This document shows positions 22,969 to 30,379 of a DNA stretch of 64,000 nt, in pieces. Location: the IMG/VR virus record IMGVR_UViG_3300009034_000020, positions 1-64,000 of that record; one strand, 5' to 3'. This DNA comes from a virus. The position numbers and the translations under genes are program-made. The notes below the pieces were generated by a model. It did not search any database and was not told the origin of the DNA. It was given only the letters and a program-made list of their open reading frames with translations. Each line of letters starts with the position of its first letter. The stretch's first letter is position 1.

Positions 22969-23217
22969 CTATTCCGCATTACCCTTAGCCCGATGGCGGC
23001 GGTGTGCGGGGTCTGCGAAGATGGCCCGCACTTGCAGCTCGTCTACCGGCCGGTGCGCTGCCTCGAACACTGCGTCCGGTTCGAGTAGGGCAGCAGCACA
23101 CCACATGTGGAAGTGGGGGTTGTCCATCCGAATGAACCGCCAGTCCTGCCCTTTGATGCCTGTCCAGATGACGGTCATGGCGAGGATTTCCAATGGCCCC
23201 CTTGTGAGGTCCTTCAT
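22969..23217 (-). CDS. hypothetical protein (82 aa)
   Basis: Not recognised. Its stop lies inside the hairpin described for the adjacent intergenic repeats. The start shares ATGA with its upstream neighbour. It is Trp/His/Met-rich in the middle (NPHFHMWCAAALL) and basic at the end. Confidence 0.75.
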   Translation of the reverse strand: MKDLTRGPLEILAMTVIWTGIKGQDWRFIRMDNPHFHMWCAAALLEPDAVFEAAHRPVDELQVRAIFADPAHRRHRAKGNAE

Positions 23218-23408
23218 GTTAGCGGGTCTCCCCCCAACCGCCTGATGGCAGTGTCGATATGGTATATCGCCTTGGATGCTGGTACCACAAAGTGATAGAA
23301 GCCTTCGGGGTCCTCGAACTTGGGACCTGCATTGCCCATAGCTACTCGGGCTACAAGTACCCGTCGCCTCTCTTTCAATAGTCGTATCTTCTCTTGCGTG
23401 GTGGTCAT
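23214..23408 (-). CDS. hypothetical protein (64 aa)
   Basis: Not recognised. A basic helical N-terminus (EKIRLLKERRRVLVARV) is followed by a short beta segment. It is coupled at both ends by ATGA overlaps, between the SF2 helicase and the 82-aa gene. Confidence 0.8.
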   Translation of the reverse strand: MTTTQEKIRLLKERRRVLVARVAMGNAGPKFEDPEGFYHFVVPASKAIYHIDTAIRRLGGDPLT

Positions 23409-24844
23409 GCTAGTATCTCCTTGACCTTGGTGCGCACCACGGTGTACACCTCGCCCGCTTGGTAGGTCCGCAGCCTAGCGGCTGAGTGCCTGCCTAGGTA
23501 CTTGCCGGTGTCTTGGAAGTCGAACACTGTCAGGCGGTCCTTGCCCTCAACGTGCCTCATGCCTCGGCCTACCCGCTGCACTAGCACGTGGCCTGCCTTC
23601 CCACCGCCGGCGATGAATAGGTGCCGGATGTTCGGGATGTCCAGGCCCTCGTCTGCTATGCGGCTGGCCACGAGGCACGGTAGCTTGCCGTCCCTCATCG
23701 CCTGCCACGTCTTGTGGCGTAGGTTGCTGGCGTCATCCCCGCTTAGGAATGGGCAGTGCAGGGCCTCGCTCAGTATCTTGCCATGAGCTAGGCGTTCGAC
23801 TAGGATGAGCGTGGGACCCCTCTTCTGGAGGATGATGGCCAGGCCCACGATGGCCAGGTTGCGTGCCGTGTTGAAGATGATGCCCGAGCGGTAGGCCCTC
23901 TGCCAGTTGCTGTCATCGGGCATGTCCATATCCTCGTCTAAGAAGAAGATGTCCGCTGGTACTAGGCGCCCATACTCCACCCCCTCCTTCGGAGGTAGGG
24001 CGTGGATGATTGGGCCTGTCCAGCCTACTACCCTAGTGTATGCCTCGTTGTCGCCCTTACTCTTGAAGGGCGTGGCTGAGTAGCCGAACCGATAGCGTGC
24101 ATTCTGGATGTGCTGCATCACCCGGCCGAAGGTGGTGGCCGGTAGGTGCTGCACCTCATCCACATGCACCTGACCTATCTCGTTGAGCCAGAGCTTCATC
24201 TGTTTCGGGTGGTCCTGGATGCGGCGCACGATGGTCTGGAACGTGGCTACCGTCACGGTGTGTGGCTTCCACTTCCCGTCGCCCCCTTCGCCGATGATAC
24301 CAGGCGAGCCCGGCCACGTCTCCCTGAAGCGGTCACGTGTCTGCCGTAGCAGGTCCGTGCGGTGCACTAGCACCAGGGCCTTGCGCCCTATCTGCCGGGT
24401 GAGTTCGATGAGTACCACTGTCTTGCCTGCGCCAACTGGATGGTGGATGATGCCTCGTTCATCCTTCCTGGCCTTCTCGATGGCTGCCTCTTGATAGGGT
24501 AGCAGCTCGACGTTGGTGCGGACTATCTCTGCCCGGAGCAGCGGGTCCACGTCCAGGCCCTCCCGCATGTCGGCAATGGGCAGCTCGATATTGTCGGCCC
24601 GTAGCTTAGCTATCACGTGCGGCACTAGCCCCGCCGGGAACCGCCCGGTGTCCATGTTGACCACGTGCACCCAGCCATCCCAGCGGTGTTCCTTGTAGGC
24701 TGTGCTGAACGAGTAGCCCGGCTTCCGATAGGTCAGCATCTGAGCAACCTTCGTGCGCAGTGGCCCATGGATGGAGGCGTAGACGTTGCCTACCTTGATG
24801 AAGCTATCGTTGCTCAAGTGCGATGTCGCCCTTCTCGCCGACAC
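23405..24844 (-). CDS. UvsW-like SF2 helicase (479 aa)
   Basis: Superfamily 2 motifs are in order: Q-like LLPYQEAAIE, Walker A HPVGAGKT (135-142), DEVQ in VHVDEVQHLP, GYSATPF, a second RecA lobe (LILVER ... LVASRIADEGLDIP) and motif VI QRVGRGMRH. An N-terminal 100-residue domain resembles that of T4 UvsW, which remodels branched DNA and switches replication modes. The start is uncertain: GTG at 24842-24844 inside the upstream gene, or a TTG at 24815-24817. Confidence 0.9.
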   Translation of the reverse strand: MSARRATSHLSNDSFIKVGNVYASIHGPLRTKVAQMLTYRKPGYSFSTAYKEHRWDGWVHVVNMDTGRFPAGLVPHVIAKLRADNIELPIADMREGLDVDPLLRAEIVRTNVELLPYQEAAIEKARKDERGIIHHPVGAGKTVVLIELTRQIGRKALVLVHRTDLLRQTRDRFRETWPGSPGIIGEGGDGKWKPHTVTVATFQTIVRRIQDHPKQMKLWLNEIGQVHVDEVQHLPATTFGRVMQHIQNARYRFGYSATPFKSKGDNEAYTRVVGWTGPIIHALPPKEGVEYGRLVPADIFFLDEDMDMPDDSNWQRAYRSGIIFNTARNLAIVGLAIILQKRGPTLILVERLAHGKILSEALHCPFLSGDDASNLRHKTWQAMRDGKLPCLVASRIADEGLDIPNIRHLFIAGGGKAGHVLVQRVGRGMRHVEGKDRLTVFDFQDTGKYLGRHSAARLRTYQAGEVYTVVRTKVKEILA

Positions 24845-25190
24845 AGAGGTAAACCTCGGCAGCGTAGTAGTGCGCGTTGCCCTTGCCCGGTGGGTCTACC
24901 CGTGCATCCGTTGCGCTGATACATAGGAAGCGTGGACCCTTGTTCTCTACGCCAGGCTTCTCGTCGGTGAAGACGTACCACCGTGTGCCTCTATCGAACA
25001 TCCCGTCCTTCAGGTCTACGTCGATACGAGCCCTCCAGGCGTAGTCCGCCGCATCCTTCAGTGGTGATGGTGTGTGGGTGGGTGTGGCTGTGGCCGTAGA
25101 GCTCGGGGTTGCGGTAAAGATGGTGTCGCCCGCAGCCATGGCCAGCCCCCAGAGGGTCAGGGCCAATGCGAAACCTAAGAGCTTCTTCAT
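24804..25190 (-). CDS. secreted protein with Thr/Pro-rich linker (128 aa)
   Basis: MKKLLGFALALTLWGLAMA is a clear signal peptide, followed by a Thr/Ala/Pro-rich stretch (about 23-42) and an 85-residue domain with two Cys. GGAGGACTAAC precedes the ATG at 25188-25190. An exported protein from an early operon may act at the cell envelope, for example in exclusion of other phages; no family recognised. Confidence 0.8.
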   Translation of the reverse strand: MKKLLGFALALTLWGLAMAAGDTIFTATPSSTATATPTHTPSPLKDAADYAWRARIDVDLKDGMFDRGTRWYVFTDEKPGVENKGPRFLCISATDARVDPPGKGNAHYYAAEVYLCVGEKGDIALEQR

Positions 25191-25191
25191 G

Positions 25192-25398
25192 TTAGTCCTC
25201 CACGAATGAGACCAAGCCATGGTCGGCGAGCTCTTCGATGCACGCCGTGACCTTGGTCTTGCTTACGCAGCCCGCCAGCTCTTGCAGGTCTGTCATGGTG
25301 GCCTCGTTGATAGGCCAACGCAGCAGCCCGGAGTACAGCCGCCAGGCGGGGTCACTCAGAACGTCTTTCCATGTGGGGTCTTGGACCGGCTGGCCCAC
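25192..25398 (-). CDS. small winged-helix-like protein (68 aa)
   Basis: DLQELAGCVSKTKVTACIEEL reads as the recognition helix pair of a winged helix-turn-helix, and the remaining residues fit the short wing. It starts at GTG behind GGGAGGTGCATC and is the first gene after the promoter at 25420-25448, which it might regulate. Confidence 0.7.
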   Translation of the reverse strand: MGQPVQDPTWKDVLSDPAWRLYSGLLRWPINEATMTDLQELAGCVSKTKVTACIEELADHGLVSFVED

Positions 25399-25419
25399 GA
25401 TGCACCTCCCACTACCCCT

Positions 25420-25448
25420 AGTTTACAGGGTCTGCCTGATGATGTCAA
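25420..25448 (-). promoter_or_regulatory. leftward promoter upstream of the winged-helix gene
   Basis: Minus strand TTGACA - 17 bases - TAAACT, about 22 bases before the GTG at 25398. Confidence 0.7.
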
Positions 25449-25737
25449 CTACCCTTGCGAGCTGGGTCACGCCGCCGTCACACACTGGGCAACGCACGAC
25501 CTTGCTCTTGGGCGCTCGTATGTTGAGGCCAGCGGCGTGCGGGCACATGTGTAGCTCGGTTGCTGGGCATGGCTCGCTCGTCTTCGGGTTTTCACCCCGA
25601 CATTTCCACACGTGGTACTGCGGTGCCTTCTTGCTGAAGCCCCGGTACACCATGGGCAGCGGGCGCTCATGGTTGTGGATGACCTCGTTCTGCCCACCCT
25701 TGCGGAAGGGTAGACGCACCTCTTCCTCAGTAGACAT
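25423..25737 (-). CDS. zinc-binding hypothetical protein (104 aa)
   Basis: Four Cys/His groups (WKCRG, PCPATE, HMCPHAAG, RCPVCDGG) suggest one or two zinc sites. ATG 25735-25737 has GAGGAAAACGGCG before it; an alternative GTG at 25750-25752 overlaps the upstream stop. Function unknown. Confidence 0.75.
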   Translation of the reverse strand: MSTEEEVRLPFRKGGQNEVIHNHERPLPMVYRGFSKKAPQYHVWKCRGENPKTSEPCPATELHMCPHAAGLNIRAPKSKVVRCPVCDGGVTQLARVVDIIRQTL

Positions 25738-25748
25738 CGCCGTTTTCC

Positions 25749-26027
25749 TCACTCCCCTTCACTGGTGAAGGGGAACACGTCCCCGTTTTCATCCGCCTTC
25801 TTCTCTTCGTAGACCACTGCTACCCGGCGGTAGAACTCCTTGCTCACGCAGTCCAGTACACCCATCACGTTGTTGATGGTAGTGTAGGTGAGGCCGTGCC
25901 ACTCTAGGTAGCCCAGCAGCACCTTGGTGATGGCGAAGTTGAGCTCGCCTGGGGTCTCGCACTGGCGTCCTACTCCTTGAGCCTTGCGTTCCTTCTCTAC
26001 CCGCTTCTCTTGTGGGATGTATGGCAT
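25749..26027 (-). CDS. DUF6899-like conserved phage protein (92 aa)
   Basis: MPYIPQEKRV, then CETPGELNFAITKVLLGYLEWH, INNVMGVLDCVSKEFYRRV and KKADENGDV follow a small family common in phage genomes and annotated as a domain of unknown function. AAGGGGGTCTAAC precedes the ATG. Confidence 0.85.
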   Translation of the reverse strand: MPYIPQEKRVEKERKAQGVGRQCETPGELNFAITKVLLGYLEWHGLTYTTINNVMGVLDCVSKEFYRRVAVVYEEKKADENGDVFPFTSEGE

Positions 26028-26028
26028 G

Positions 26029-26223
26029 TTAGACCCCCTTTTCCTTGTAGCCCTTGGCCTCTGCCCAACAGTCATCGCATAGGTGCGCTAGGTCGTCGGC
26101 GGCCCCCTCGTTGAGGCACGTCGCCTTGTTGCACTGAGGGCAGGTCCATAGCTCCCCGTCTTGGCAGTTGACATGGTTCTTGGACTGGCACCCTGGTCGG
26201 TGGTAGCTCAGTAGCTCAGGCAT
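26029..26223 (-). CDS. zinc-finger protein (64 aa)
   Basis: CQSKNHVNC, CPQCNKATC and CDDC give at least three Cys pairs in 64 residues, enough for two zinc sites in a RING- or ribbon-like arrangement. GAGGAAGAG precedes the ATG. Function unknown. Confidence 0.8.
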   Translation of the reverse strand: MPELLSYHRPGCQSKNHVNCQDGELWTCPQCNKATCLNEGAADDLAHLCDDCWAEAKGYKEKGV

Positions 26224-26232
26224 CTCTTCCTC

Positions 26233-26427
26233 TCAGTCTACTCCCTGCACGTGCAGGTCTGGGTTGTCCTCTTCAGCCATCTTCTTCAGCTCGAAGGCAG
26301 TGCGTAGCAGGGTTAGACCTGATTGCCCCTCACCTAGTCGATTGCGCAGGATGGCGTACATCCTGTCTATCGACAGGAGCACGACGGGCTTACTCAGTGT
26401 CCCCGCTTGGTTCGCTAGCTGTACCAT
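26233..26427 (-). CDS. hypothetical protein (64 aa)
   Basis: Not recognised. The ATG at 26425-26427 lies 38 bases inside the upstream gene behind AGAAGGTCACC. The product is helical with an acidic end. Confidence 0.7.
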   Translation of the reverse strand: MVQLANQAGTLSKPVVLLSIDRMYAILRNRLGEGQSGLTLLRTAFELKKMAEEDNPDLHVQGVD

Positions 26428-26683
26428 TGGTGACCTTCTCCTCCTTCTTGACCAGAGGGGGAATACCGAGAAGGGCACGCCCTAGCTCTGTCAAGTTGTA
26501 GCTCCGTATCGGCTCGCGCTTGTCGCTAGCCACCAGCTTGTCCCTGACCAACCCGACGACGACCGGGGTAGGGACAAAGAGTTGCTCGCCCCCGCTTCGC
26601 CGCAGGTAGTAGTCGCCGCCTGGTACTGTGCACACCAGGGCAAAGCCTTGTCGTATGCGGTCTAGTACTTGTGCTCTCCTCAT
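26390..26683 (-). CDS. hypothetical protein, possibly winged-helix (97 aa)
   Basis: The order RAQVLDRIRQGFALV, YYLRRSGGEQLFV, VVVGLVRDKLV and YNLTELGRALLG resembles a small winged-helix protein of the kind seen as phage regulators. GGGGAGGAAGTC precedes the ATG. Not assigned to a family. Confidence 0.75.
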   Translation of the reverse strand: MRRAQVLDRIRQGFALVCTVPGGDYYLRRSGGEQLFVPTPVVVGLVRDKLVASDKREPIRSYNLTELGRALLGIPPLVKKEEKVTNGTASEPSGDTE

Positions 26684-26697
26684 GACTTCCTCCCCTG

Positions 26698-26910
26698 CTA
26701 GACGCCTACTAGGATACGGCAGACGCGCTTCCTGGTCCCGCTACCTCCTCGGTAGCCTTCCTCATAGATGTCGTAGGGGTCGCTGAGTAGAGTGACCCAA
26801 TCTGCGATTAGCCGAAGCTTCTCCCCGTCCTCCGTGAGTCGGATAACGACTTGCGTCCCAGCAGGCGTCCTTACGGTCAATTCTTCGTCCTTCGTGAGTT
26901 CAAGTTCCAT
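26698..26910 (-). CDS. hypothetical protein (70 aa)
   Basis: Not recognised. The N-terminal 35 residues are strictly beta-like (ELTVRTPAGTQVVIRLTEDG) and resemble small translational-regulator folds such as CsrA only superficially. AGAGAGGACA precedes the ATG. Confidence 0.75.
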   Translation of the reverse strand: MELELTKDEELTVRTPAGTQVVIRLTEDGEKLRLIADWVTLLSDPYDIYEEGYRGGSGTRKRVCRILVGV

Positions 26911-26922
26911 TGTCCTCTCTCC

Positions 26923-27288
26923 TTACACTCTCACCGGGCCGTGCCCGTAGCTATCTGCTGACTCAGCTTGGCGTGCCCGCTTCCTCTCGGCTGCCTGCCG
27001 GCGCTCTATCTCCTCTGCGGACACCCTCGGCTTGGGCCAGCACTTCTCTTCGTGTGCTGCCTTTGCATTTCGGCAGTGCTCCGAGCAGAACATGGGCTCA
27101 TCCCTGGTGTGCTCCTGGCGTATGGTCAGGTCTACGTCTGTCCTGGCACACCATAGGCACATCCAGATGGTCACATCGTAGGCCACGCAGGCAGCACGCT
27201 CCTGCCACCTGTTGTAGTGCGCTTCGAGCTCCTTCTTGTCTGCCTCTGGGCCGGGGGTATTAGGCAGTGGTCCCCTAGCCTCGTCCAT
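26923..27288 (-). CDS. zinc-finger protein with basic helical tail (121 aa)
   Basis: CLWCAR followed about 20 residues later by FCSEHCRNAK forms a treble-clef-like knuckle. The C-terminal third is a charged helix (EEIERRQAAERKRARQ). The ATG at 27286-27288 overlaps the upstream stop by 14 bases. Likely nucleic-acid binding. Confidence 0.75.
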   Translation of the reverse strand: MDEARGPLPNTPGPEADKKELEAHYNRWQERAACVAYDVTIWMCLWCARTDVDLTIRQEHTRDEPMFCSEHCRNAKAAHEEKCWPKPRVSAEEIERRQAAERKRARQAESADSYGHGPVRV

Positions 27289-27637
27289 GGATGCCGCCCC
27301 CCTCGCCCTCTTCCCCATTCCCTAGGTCGATGTCGCCGAGCCCCATCCGCTCCAGCTTGTCGCTCTCTTTGGCCTTCTCTTCCTTAGTGGCCTCGCGCAC
27401 CACCTTGAAGCGGATGGCTGCGCCCATCAGCAGGGCGCCGAATATCTGGGCGAACATCAGGACGTTCGGGCGCAGTGAAGGCGGGAAGCTCTCCAGGAAG
27501 AGGCCAACCCCGTGCTGCATACGCTCGTCGAACTCGATGAGCTGTTGGACAGTACTGGCGTACCTCTGCGCTTCCTCCATTACCCAGTGCGCCGTCTCCT
27601 CAGTGCCGCCCTCGCCAGTGTGTTCTTCTTCTCCCAT
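27275..27637 (-). CDS. hypothetical protein with one hydrophobic segment (120 aa)
   Basis: Residues 58-78 (VLMFAQIFGALLMGAAIRF) could cross a membrane; both flanks are acidic and helical, and the end is Glu/Gly-rich. AGAGGAGTAAC precedes the ATG. Unknown. Confidence 0.75.
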   Translation of the reverse strand: MGEEEHTGEGGTEETAHWVMEEAQRYASTVQQLIEFDERMQHGVGLFLESFPPSLRPNVLMFAQIFGALLMGAAIRFKVVREATKEEKAKESDKLERMGLGDIDLGNGEEGEGGGIHGRG

Positions 27638-27638
27638 G

Positions 27639-27956
27639 TTACTCCTCTCTTTCTAGGTCGATGTCGTCGATGAGTGCCCAAAGCCTGACCATCTTCGGGT
27701 TTGCGTTCTTGCGGTCCCACCTGGGTAGGCCACGGATGGCGTAGGCGACCGCACGCACCTCGTAGCGGAGCCTCCTCAGCTCCCTTACCGTGGTGCTTGG
27801 ACCTCCCCCTCCCAGCCCATCAATGATGTTGTCCAGCTCCACGAGCCTGGGCTCTGCCCCGAAGTCGCCATCCAATTGGGGCCAGTCGGTGTCTTCAAAG
27901 ACGCCATCTATCACCGCTGCCTCTCGCCACTCCTTTAGCCGCTCTAGTCCTGTCAT
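27639..27956 (-). CDS. hypothetical protein (105 aa)
   Basis: Not recognised. It is coupled to the upstream gene at ATGA, acidic at the N-terminus, with a central Gly run and an Arg-rich helix (TVRELRRLRYEVRAVAYAIR). Confidence 0.75.
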   Translation of the reverse strand: MTGLERLKEWREAAVIDGVFEDTDWPQLDGDFGAEPRLVELDNIIDGLGGGGPSTTVRELRRLRYEVRAVAYAIRGLPRWDRKNANPKMVRLWALIDDIDLEREE

Positions 27957-28195
27957 TCGTCATCGCCTCCTTCTACCGTATACGACTTTCCTTCTGCCAC
28001 AAGGGCATCGACCAACCGTTGGTTGATGGCCGCCCTTGTCTGCGTCCCGAACTCTTCCATGTCTTGGGGCATGACGCCAGTTTGGTGCCACTCCTTCACC
28101 TCATCAGGTGTCGGCACATGCCTGGCCTCCGGGGAGCGCCTGATGACTGTCATCCCCCGCTCCTCATCCCAGTAGGTCCGTCCTCTTGGGCTCAT
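27953..28195 (-). CDS. hypothetical protein (80 aa)
   Basis: Not recognised. The motif DEVKEWHQTGVMPQDMEEFGTQTRAAINQRL resembles a short helical adaptor. It is joined by ATGA to the lipoprotein gene upstream and to the next gene downstream. Confidence 0.75.
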   Translation of the reverse strand: MSPRGRTYWDEERGMTVIRRSPEARHVPTPDEVKEWHQTGVMPQDMEEFGTQTRAAINQRLVDALVAEGKSYTVEGGDDE

Positions 28196-28659
28196 TGTAG
28201 TTCCCTCCTCACCCAGTTATACCGCTCTAAGTCTAACTGTTGTAGGCTGGCCTTGTCCAGGTTGTAGAGCGCACAGCTATTGGCGAAGTCCTCCAATGGC
28301 GTCGGTCCCCACGTCCACACTGTCCCGACCGGGAAGCGGCCCTCCCAATCTTGACCTTCGCTCGTGTCGTACCACTCACGCAGGTCTAGCGTTGGCTCCT
28401 GGCCTAGCTCCTCCAAGATGACGGCGTGTTGGTGTGCATGGCATAGTTCATGCAGCACGACAATACTCCCGGCCTGAGTGTGCACCACTACCTCACGTAG
28501 CGGGGCGTAGTAGTAGTTAGCCGAGTGCTTGCCGAAAGGGCATACGTTTGTCGAAGTGCAGCCGGTGTCTGTCCGATGCACATGTACGCCATCGGGTAGG
28601 CTCATACATCCAGCCAGCAGCACAGCGGCCATGCTTAGGGCCGGCGCCAGCAGCTTCAT
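28192..28659 (-). CDS. lipoprotein with HExxH metallopeptidase motif (155 aa)
   Basis: MKLLAPALSMAAVLLAGC is a lipoprotein signal with a lipobox Cys at residue 18. The mature part contains IVVLHELCHAHQH, a gluzincin-type HExxH zinc motif, and about 55 residues later EDFANSCALY, a plausible third ligand. Further Cys pairs could form disulfides outside the membrane. A phage-made surface protease-like lipoprotein could modify the envelope or block superinfecting phages; substrate unknown. Starts by ATGA overlap. Confidence 0.8.
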   Translation of the reverse strand: MKLLAPALSMAAVLLAGCMSLPDGVHVHRTDTGCTSTNVCPFGKHSANYYYAPLREVVVHTQAGSIVVLHELCHAHQHAVILEELGQEPTLDLREWYDTSEGQDWEGRFPVGTVWTWGPTPLEDFANSCALYNLDKASLQQLDLERYNWVRRELQ

Positions 28660-28889
28660 GCCGCGCCCCCTTGTGGGCCATAGTCGATGTGGAAGCCCTC
28701 GAACACGGCGATGACTAGCTCTTCTGCTCGCCAGTCGGGGTCAAGGGCAATGGCGTTGGCGATGGCCCCCGCTGGGTCATCGGCCTCGACCCCCTCGACG
28801 TAGGTCCGGCCTTGTAGGTCAGCGTCGTCGCTGCCCGCAACCTCCGGGTCGTAGTCTATCGTCAGCCCGACAACTGTGTACTTCTTCAT
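28656..28889 (-). CDS. hypothetical protein (77 aa)
   Basis: Not recognised. It is acidic, opening with a beta strand (KKYTVVGLTIDYD), then GVEADDPAGAIANAIALDPDW, a layout shared with small phage proteins of unknown role. GGGGGGACTAGC precedes the ATG. Confidence 0.75.
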   Translation of the reverse strand: MKKYTVVGLTIDYDPEVAGSDDADLQGRTYVEGVEADDPAGAIANAIALDPDWRAEELVIAVFEGFHIDYGPQGGAA

Positions 28890-29116
28890 GCTAGTCCCCC
28901 CTCTGCTGCCTGCCGCCGTGCCTCATCTGGCACGAGGTCACTGGTGGCGACGGTGCGTGCGTCTACGTTGCAGTACGCCAGCAGGCGGTCCACAAACGCA
29001 CACGCCTCGTCCCTTGTGTCGAACTCACCGAGGGGGTCGGGCAGCCCGATGTCGTGGTACTCATCGGCCTCCTCGTCTATCTCCTCGATGGAGACCCATA
29101 CCTTATACGTCGTCAT
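28886..29116 (-). CDS. hypothetical acidic protein (76 aa)
   Basis: The same general layout as its downstream neighbour: an N-terminal strand (MTTYKVWVSIEEIDEE), an acidic loop, then FDTRDEACAFVDRLLAY. The two may be distant paralogues. TAGGAGGAACCAGC precedes the ATG at 29114-29116. Confidence 0.75.
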   Translation of the reverse strand: MTTYKVWVSIEEIDEEADEYHDIGLPDPLGEFDTRDEACAFVDRLLAYCNVDARTVATSDLVPDEARRQAAEGGLA

Positions 29117-29130
29117 GCTGGTTCCTCCTA

Positions 29131-29394
29131 TCAGAAGCAGTCTACCAGGAAGCTCACGTCCCACTCGTACTGTTCGAGGACAGCCAGAGCCTCCTTCCAG
29201 CCTTGGGGGTCTCGTTCCTTTAGCTTGGCCGTGAATGCTTGACGCTTAGCCTCGCCTTCTATGCTGATGCGGAAGGTGAACGTGTACTCATCGTCCGCAT
29301 TGAAGCCCATCTCTACAGCGATGTCGTAGAGGGCCTCGGACAGGTGCCGCCCCTTAGTTGCTATGTCTACGATAGGAATGGCGGTGATGGTCAT
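29131..29394 (-). CDS. hypothetical protein (87 aa)
   Basis: Not recognised. GGAGGTAGAGTAGC precedes the ATG. Alternating strands (DEYTFTFRISIEGE) and helices (AFTAKLKERDPQGWKEALAVL) give a compact alpha/beta look. Confidence 0.75.
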   Translation of the reverse strand: MTITAIPIVDIATKGRHLSEALYDIAVEMGFNADDEYTFTFRISIEGEAKRQAFTAKLKERDPQGWKEALAVLEQYEWDVSFLVDCF

Positions 29395-29395
29395 G

Positions 29396-29662
29396 CTACT
29401 CTACCTCCAATCCGATGAATGCCTCCAGGTGCAGCCCCTCTATCAGCTCGAATGCTGTGAGGTTGCTGCCCCACGGTCCTGTGATGAGGCGGTCGAAGTC
29501 GTCCTCGTTCGCTGCCTCGATGGCCTCGATGCACGGCCCCACCCACACCTCACTCACTGCCGGGAAGTGATTCACTGTGAGGTGGTAGCGCAGTGCTGTT
29601 TCAAGTGTGGCGTGTCCCTCCCGCACAGACTCGGCCATGCCTATCGCTCTCATCGTGCCCAT
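29396..29662 (-). CDS. hypothetical protein (88 aa)
   Basis: Not recognised. It is helical and acidic, without metal or membrane motifs. GGAGGTATAGC precedes the ATG. Confidence 0.75.
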   Translation of the reverse strand: MGTMRAIGMAESVREGHATLETALRYHLTVNHFPAVSEVWVGPCIEAIEAANEDDFDRLITGPWGSNLTAFELIEGLHLEAFIGLEVE

Positions 29663-29663
29663 G

Positions 29664-29891
29664 CTATACCTCCGTCTCTTCCCCTGTCTCTAGGTCCGAT
29701 ACGTTGTCCACCTCCCAGGTGCCGCCGACCTCCTCGAACTCCTCGGGTTCGAGCTCGGCTGCCCGCTCGCAGATGTACGCAAGCAAGTCCTCTCCGTCAG
29801 CCAGGATGGAGGCGTACTCCTCCTCGGTCAGCTCCACGGTGGCGGTCTTGACTCGGGTCTCCTGTACTGTGACCTCGTACTGTCGTGCCAT
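29664..29891 (-). CDS. acidic protein (75 aa)
   Basis: MARQYEVTVQETRVKTATVELTEEEYASIL suggests a strand-helix start; the C-terminal half is strongly acidic (LEPEEFEEVGGTWEVD). A longer frame exists, but AGGAGGGCAGAC before the ATG at 29889-29891 fixes the start. Acidic mimics are common among early phage inhibitors; no evidence beyond charge. Confidence 0.75.
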   Translation of the reverse strand: MARQYEVTVQETRVKTATVELTEEEYASILADGEDLLAYICERAAELEPEEFEEVGGTWEVDNVSDLETGEETEV

Positions 29892-29901
29892 GTCTGCCCT
29901 C

Positions 29902-30069
29902 CTAGATACCGCTTCTGAGGCCGAACGTCTCGCCTCGCTGCTCTGCCTCGTGCCTCGCCCCTTGGAGGCAGCCCCGGTGCACCAGCAAGTACTTCTTGTG
30001 ATATACCAGCGCCTTGGTGGCGTCAACCCTCCGACCAGGGCAATGCTCGTAGTCGCACTTGTATCCCAT
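29902..30069 (-). CDS. small zinc-finger-like protein (55 aa)
   Basis: GGAGGTAGGATAGC precedes the ATG at 30067-30069. CDYEHCPGR near the start and HKKYLLVHRGC about 22 residues later make a C-C-H-C set. The tail is basic and charged. It fills a gap between two coupled genes exactly. Confidence 0.7.
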   Translation of the reverse strand: MGYKCDYEHCPGRRVDATKALVYHKKYLLVHRGCLQGARHEAEQRGETFGLRSGI

Positions 30070-30070
30070 G

Positions 30071-30319
30071 CTATCCTACCTCCCCCCGGACCAACCTCCG
30101 CAGTGCTACTATTGCTACCTGGAGCTGGTCGATGGCGTGGTACTTGCCCCAGTCCCCGTACTGATAGGCGTCGTAGAAGATGTCCTCTTGTGCGCGTGTG
30201 AATATCTCCTCGACCAGCCCTTGAATGGACTGCGGTAGTGGCGTTGAGCACTCGGCGCAGCACGTCTCGCCGTCCGCAGGCTCAAACTCCCGCTCTTCGC
30301 ATAGTGGGCACTTCTCCAT
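30071..30319 (-). CDS. zinc-ribbon protein (82 aa)
   Basis: MEKCPLCEERE and TCCAEC form a zinc ribbon over the first 25 residues, followed by two helices (SIQGLVEEIFTRAQEDIF, AIDQLQVAIVALRRLV). It is preceded by the first copy of the conserved 37-nt element, with AAGGAGGAAGGAATC at the start. Confidence 0.8.
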   Translation of the reverse strand: MEKCPLCEEREFEPADGETCCAECSTPLPQSIQGLVEEIFTRAQEDIFYDAYQYGDWGKYHAIDQLQVAIVALRRLVRGEVG

Positions 30320-30342
30320 GATTCCTTCCTCCTTCTACTCTA

Positions 30343-30379
30343 AGTATCGGCACCTCACCGAGATTCTGAACCCCTGACC
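30343..30379 (-). promoter_or_regulatory. conserved 37-nt leftward element, copy A
   Basis: One of three gapless copies (others 32313-32349 and 33846-33882). On the minus strand it reads GGGGTTCAG, about 17 bases, then GTGCCGATACT, followed 25-30 bases later by a ribosome site and start codon. It sits directly behind the stop of one gene and in front of the next, as a leftward promoter would. Confidence 0.6.
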
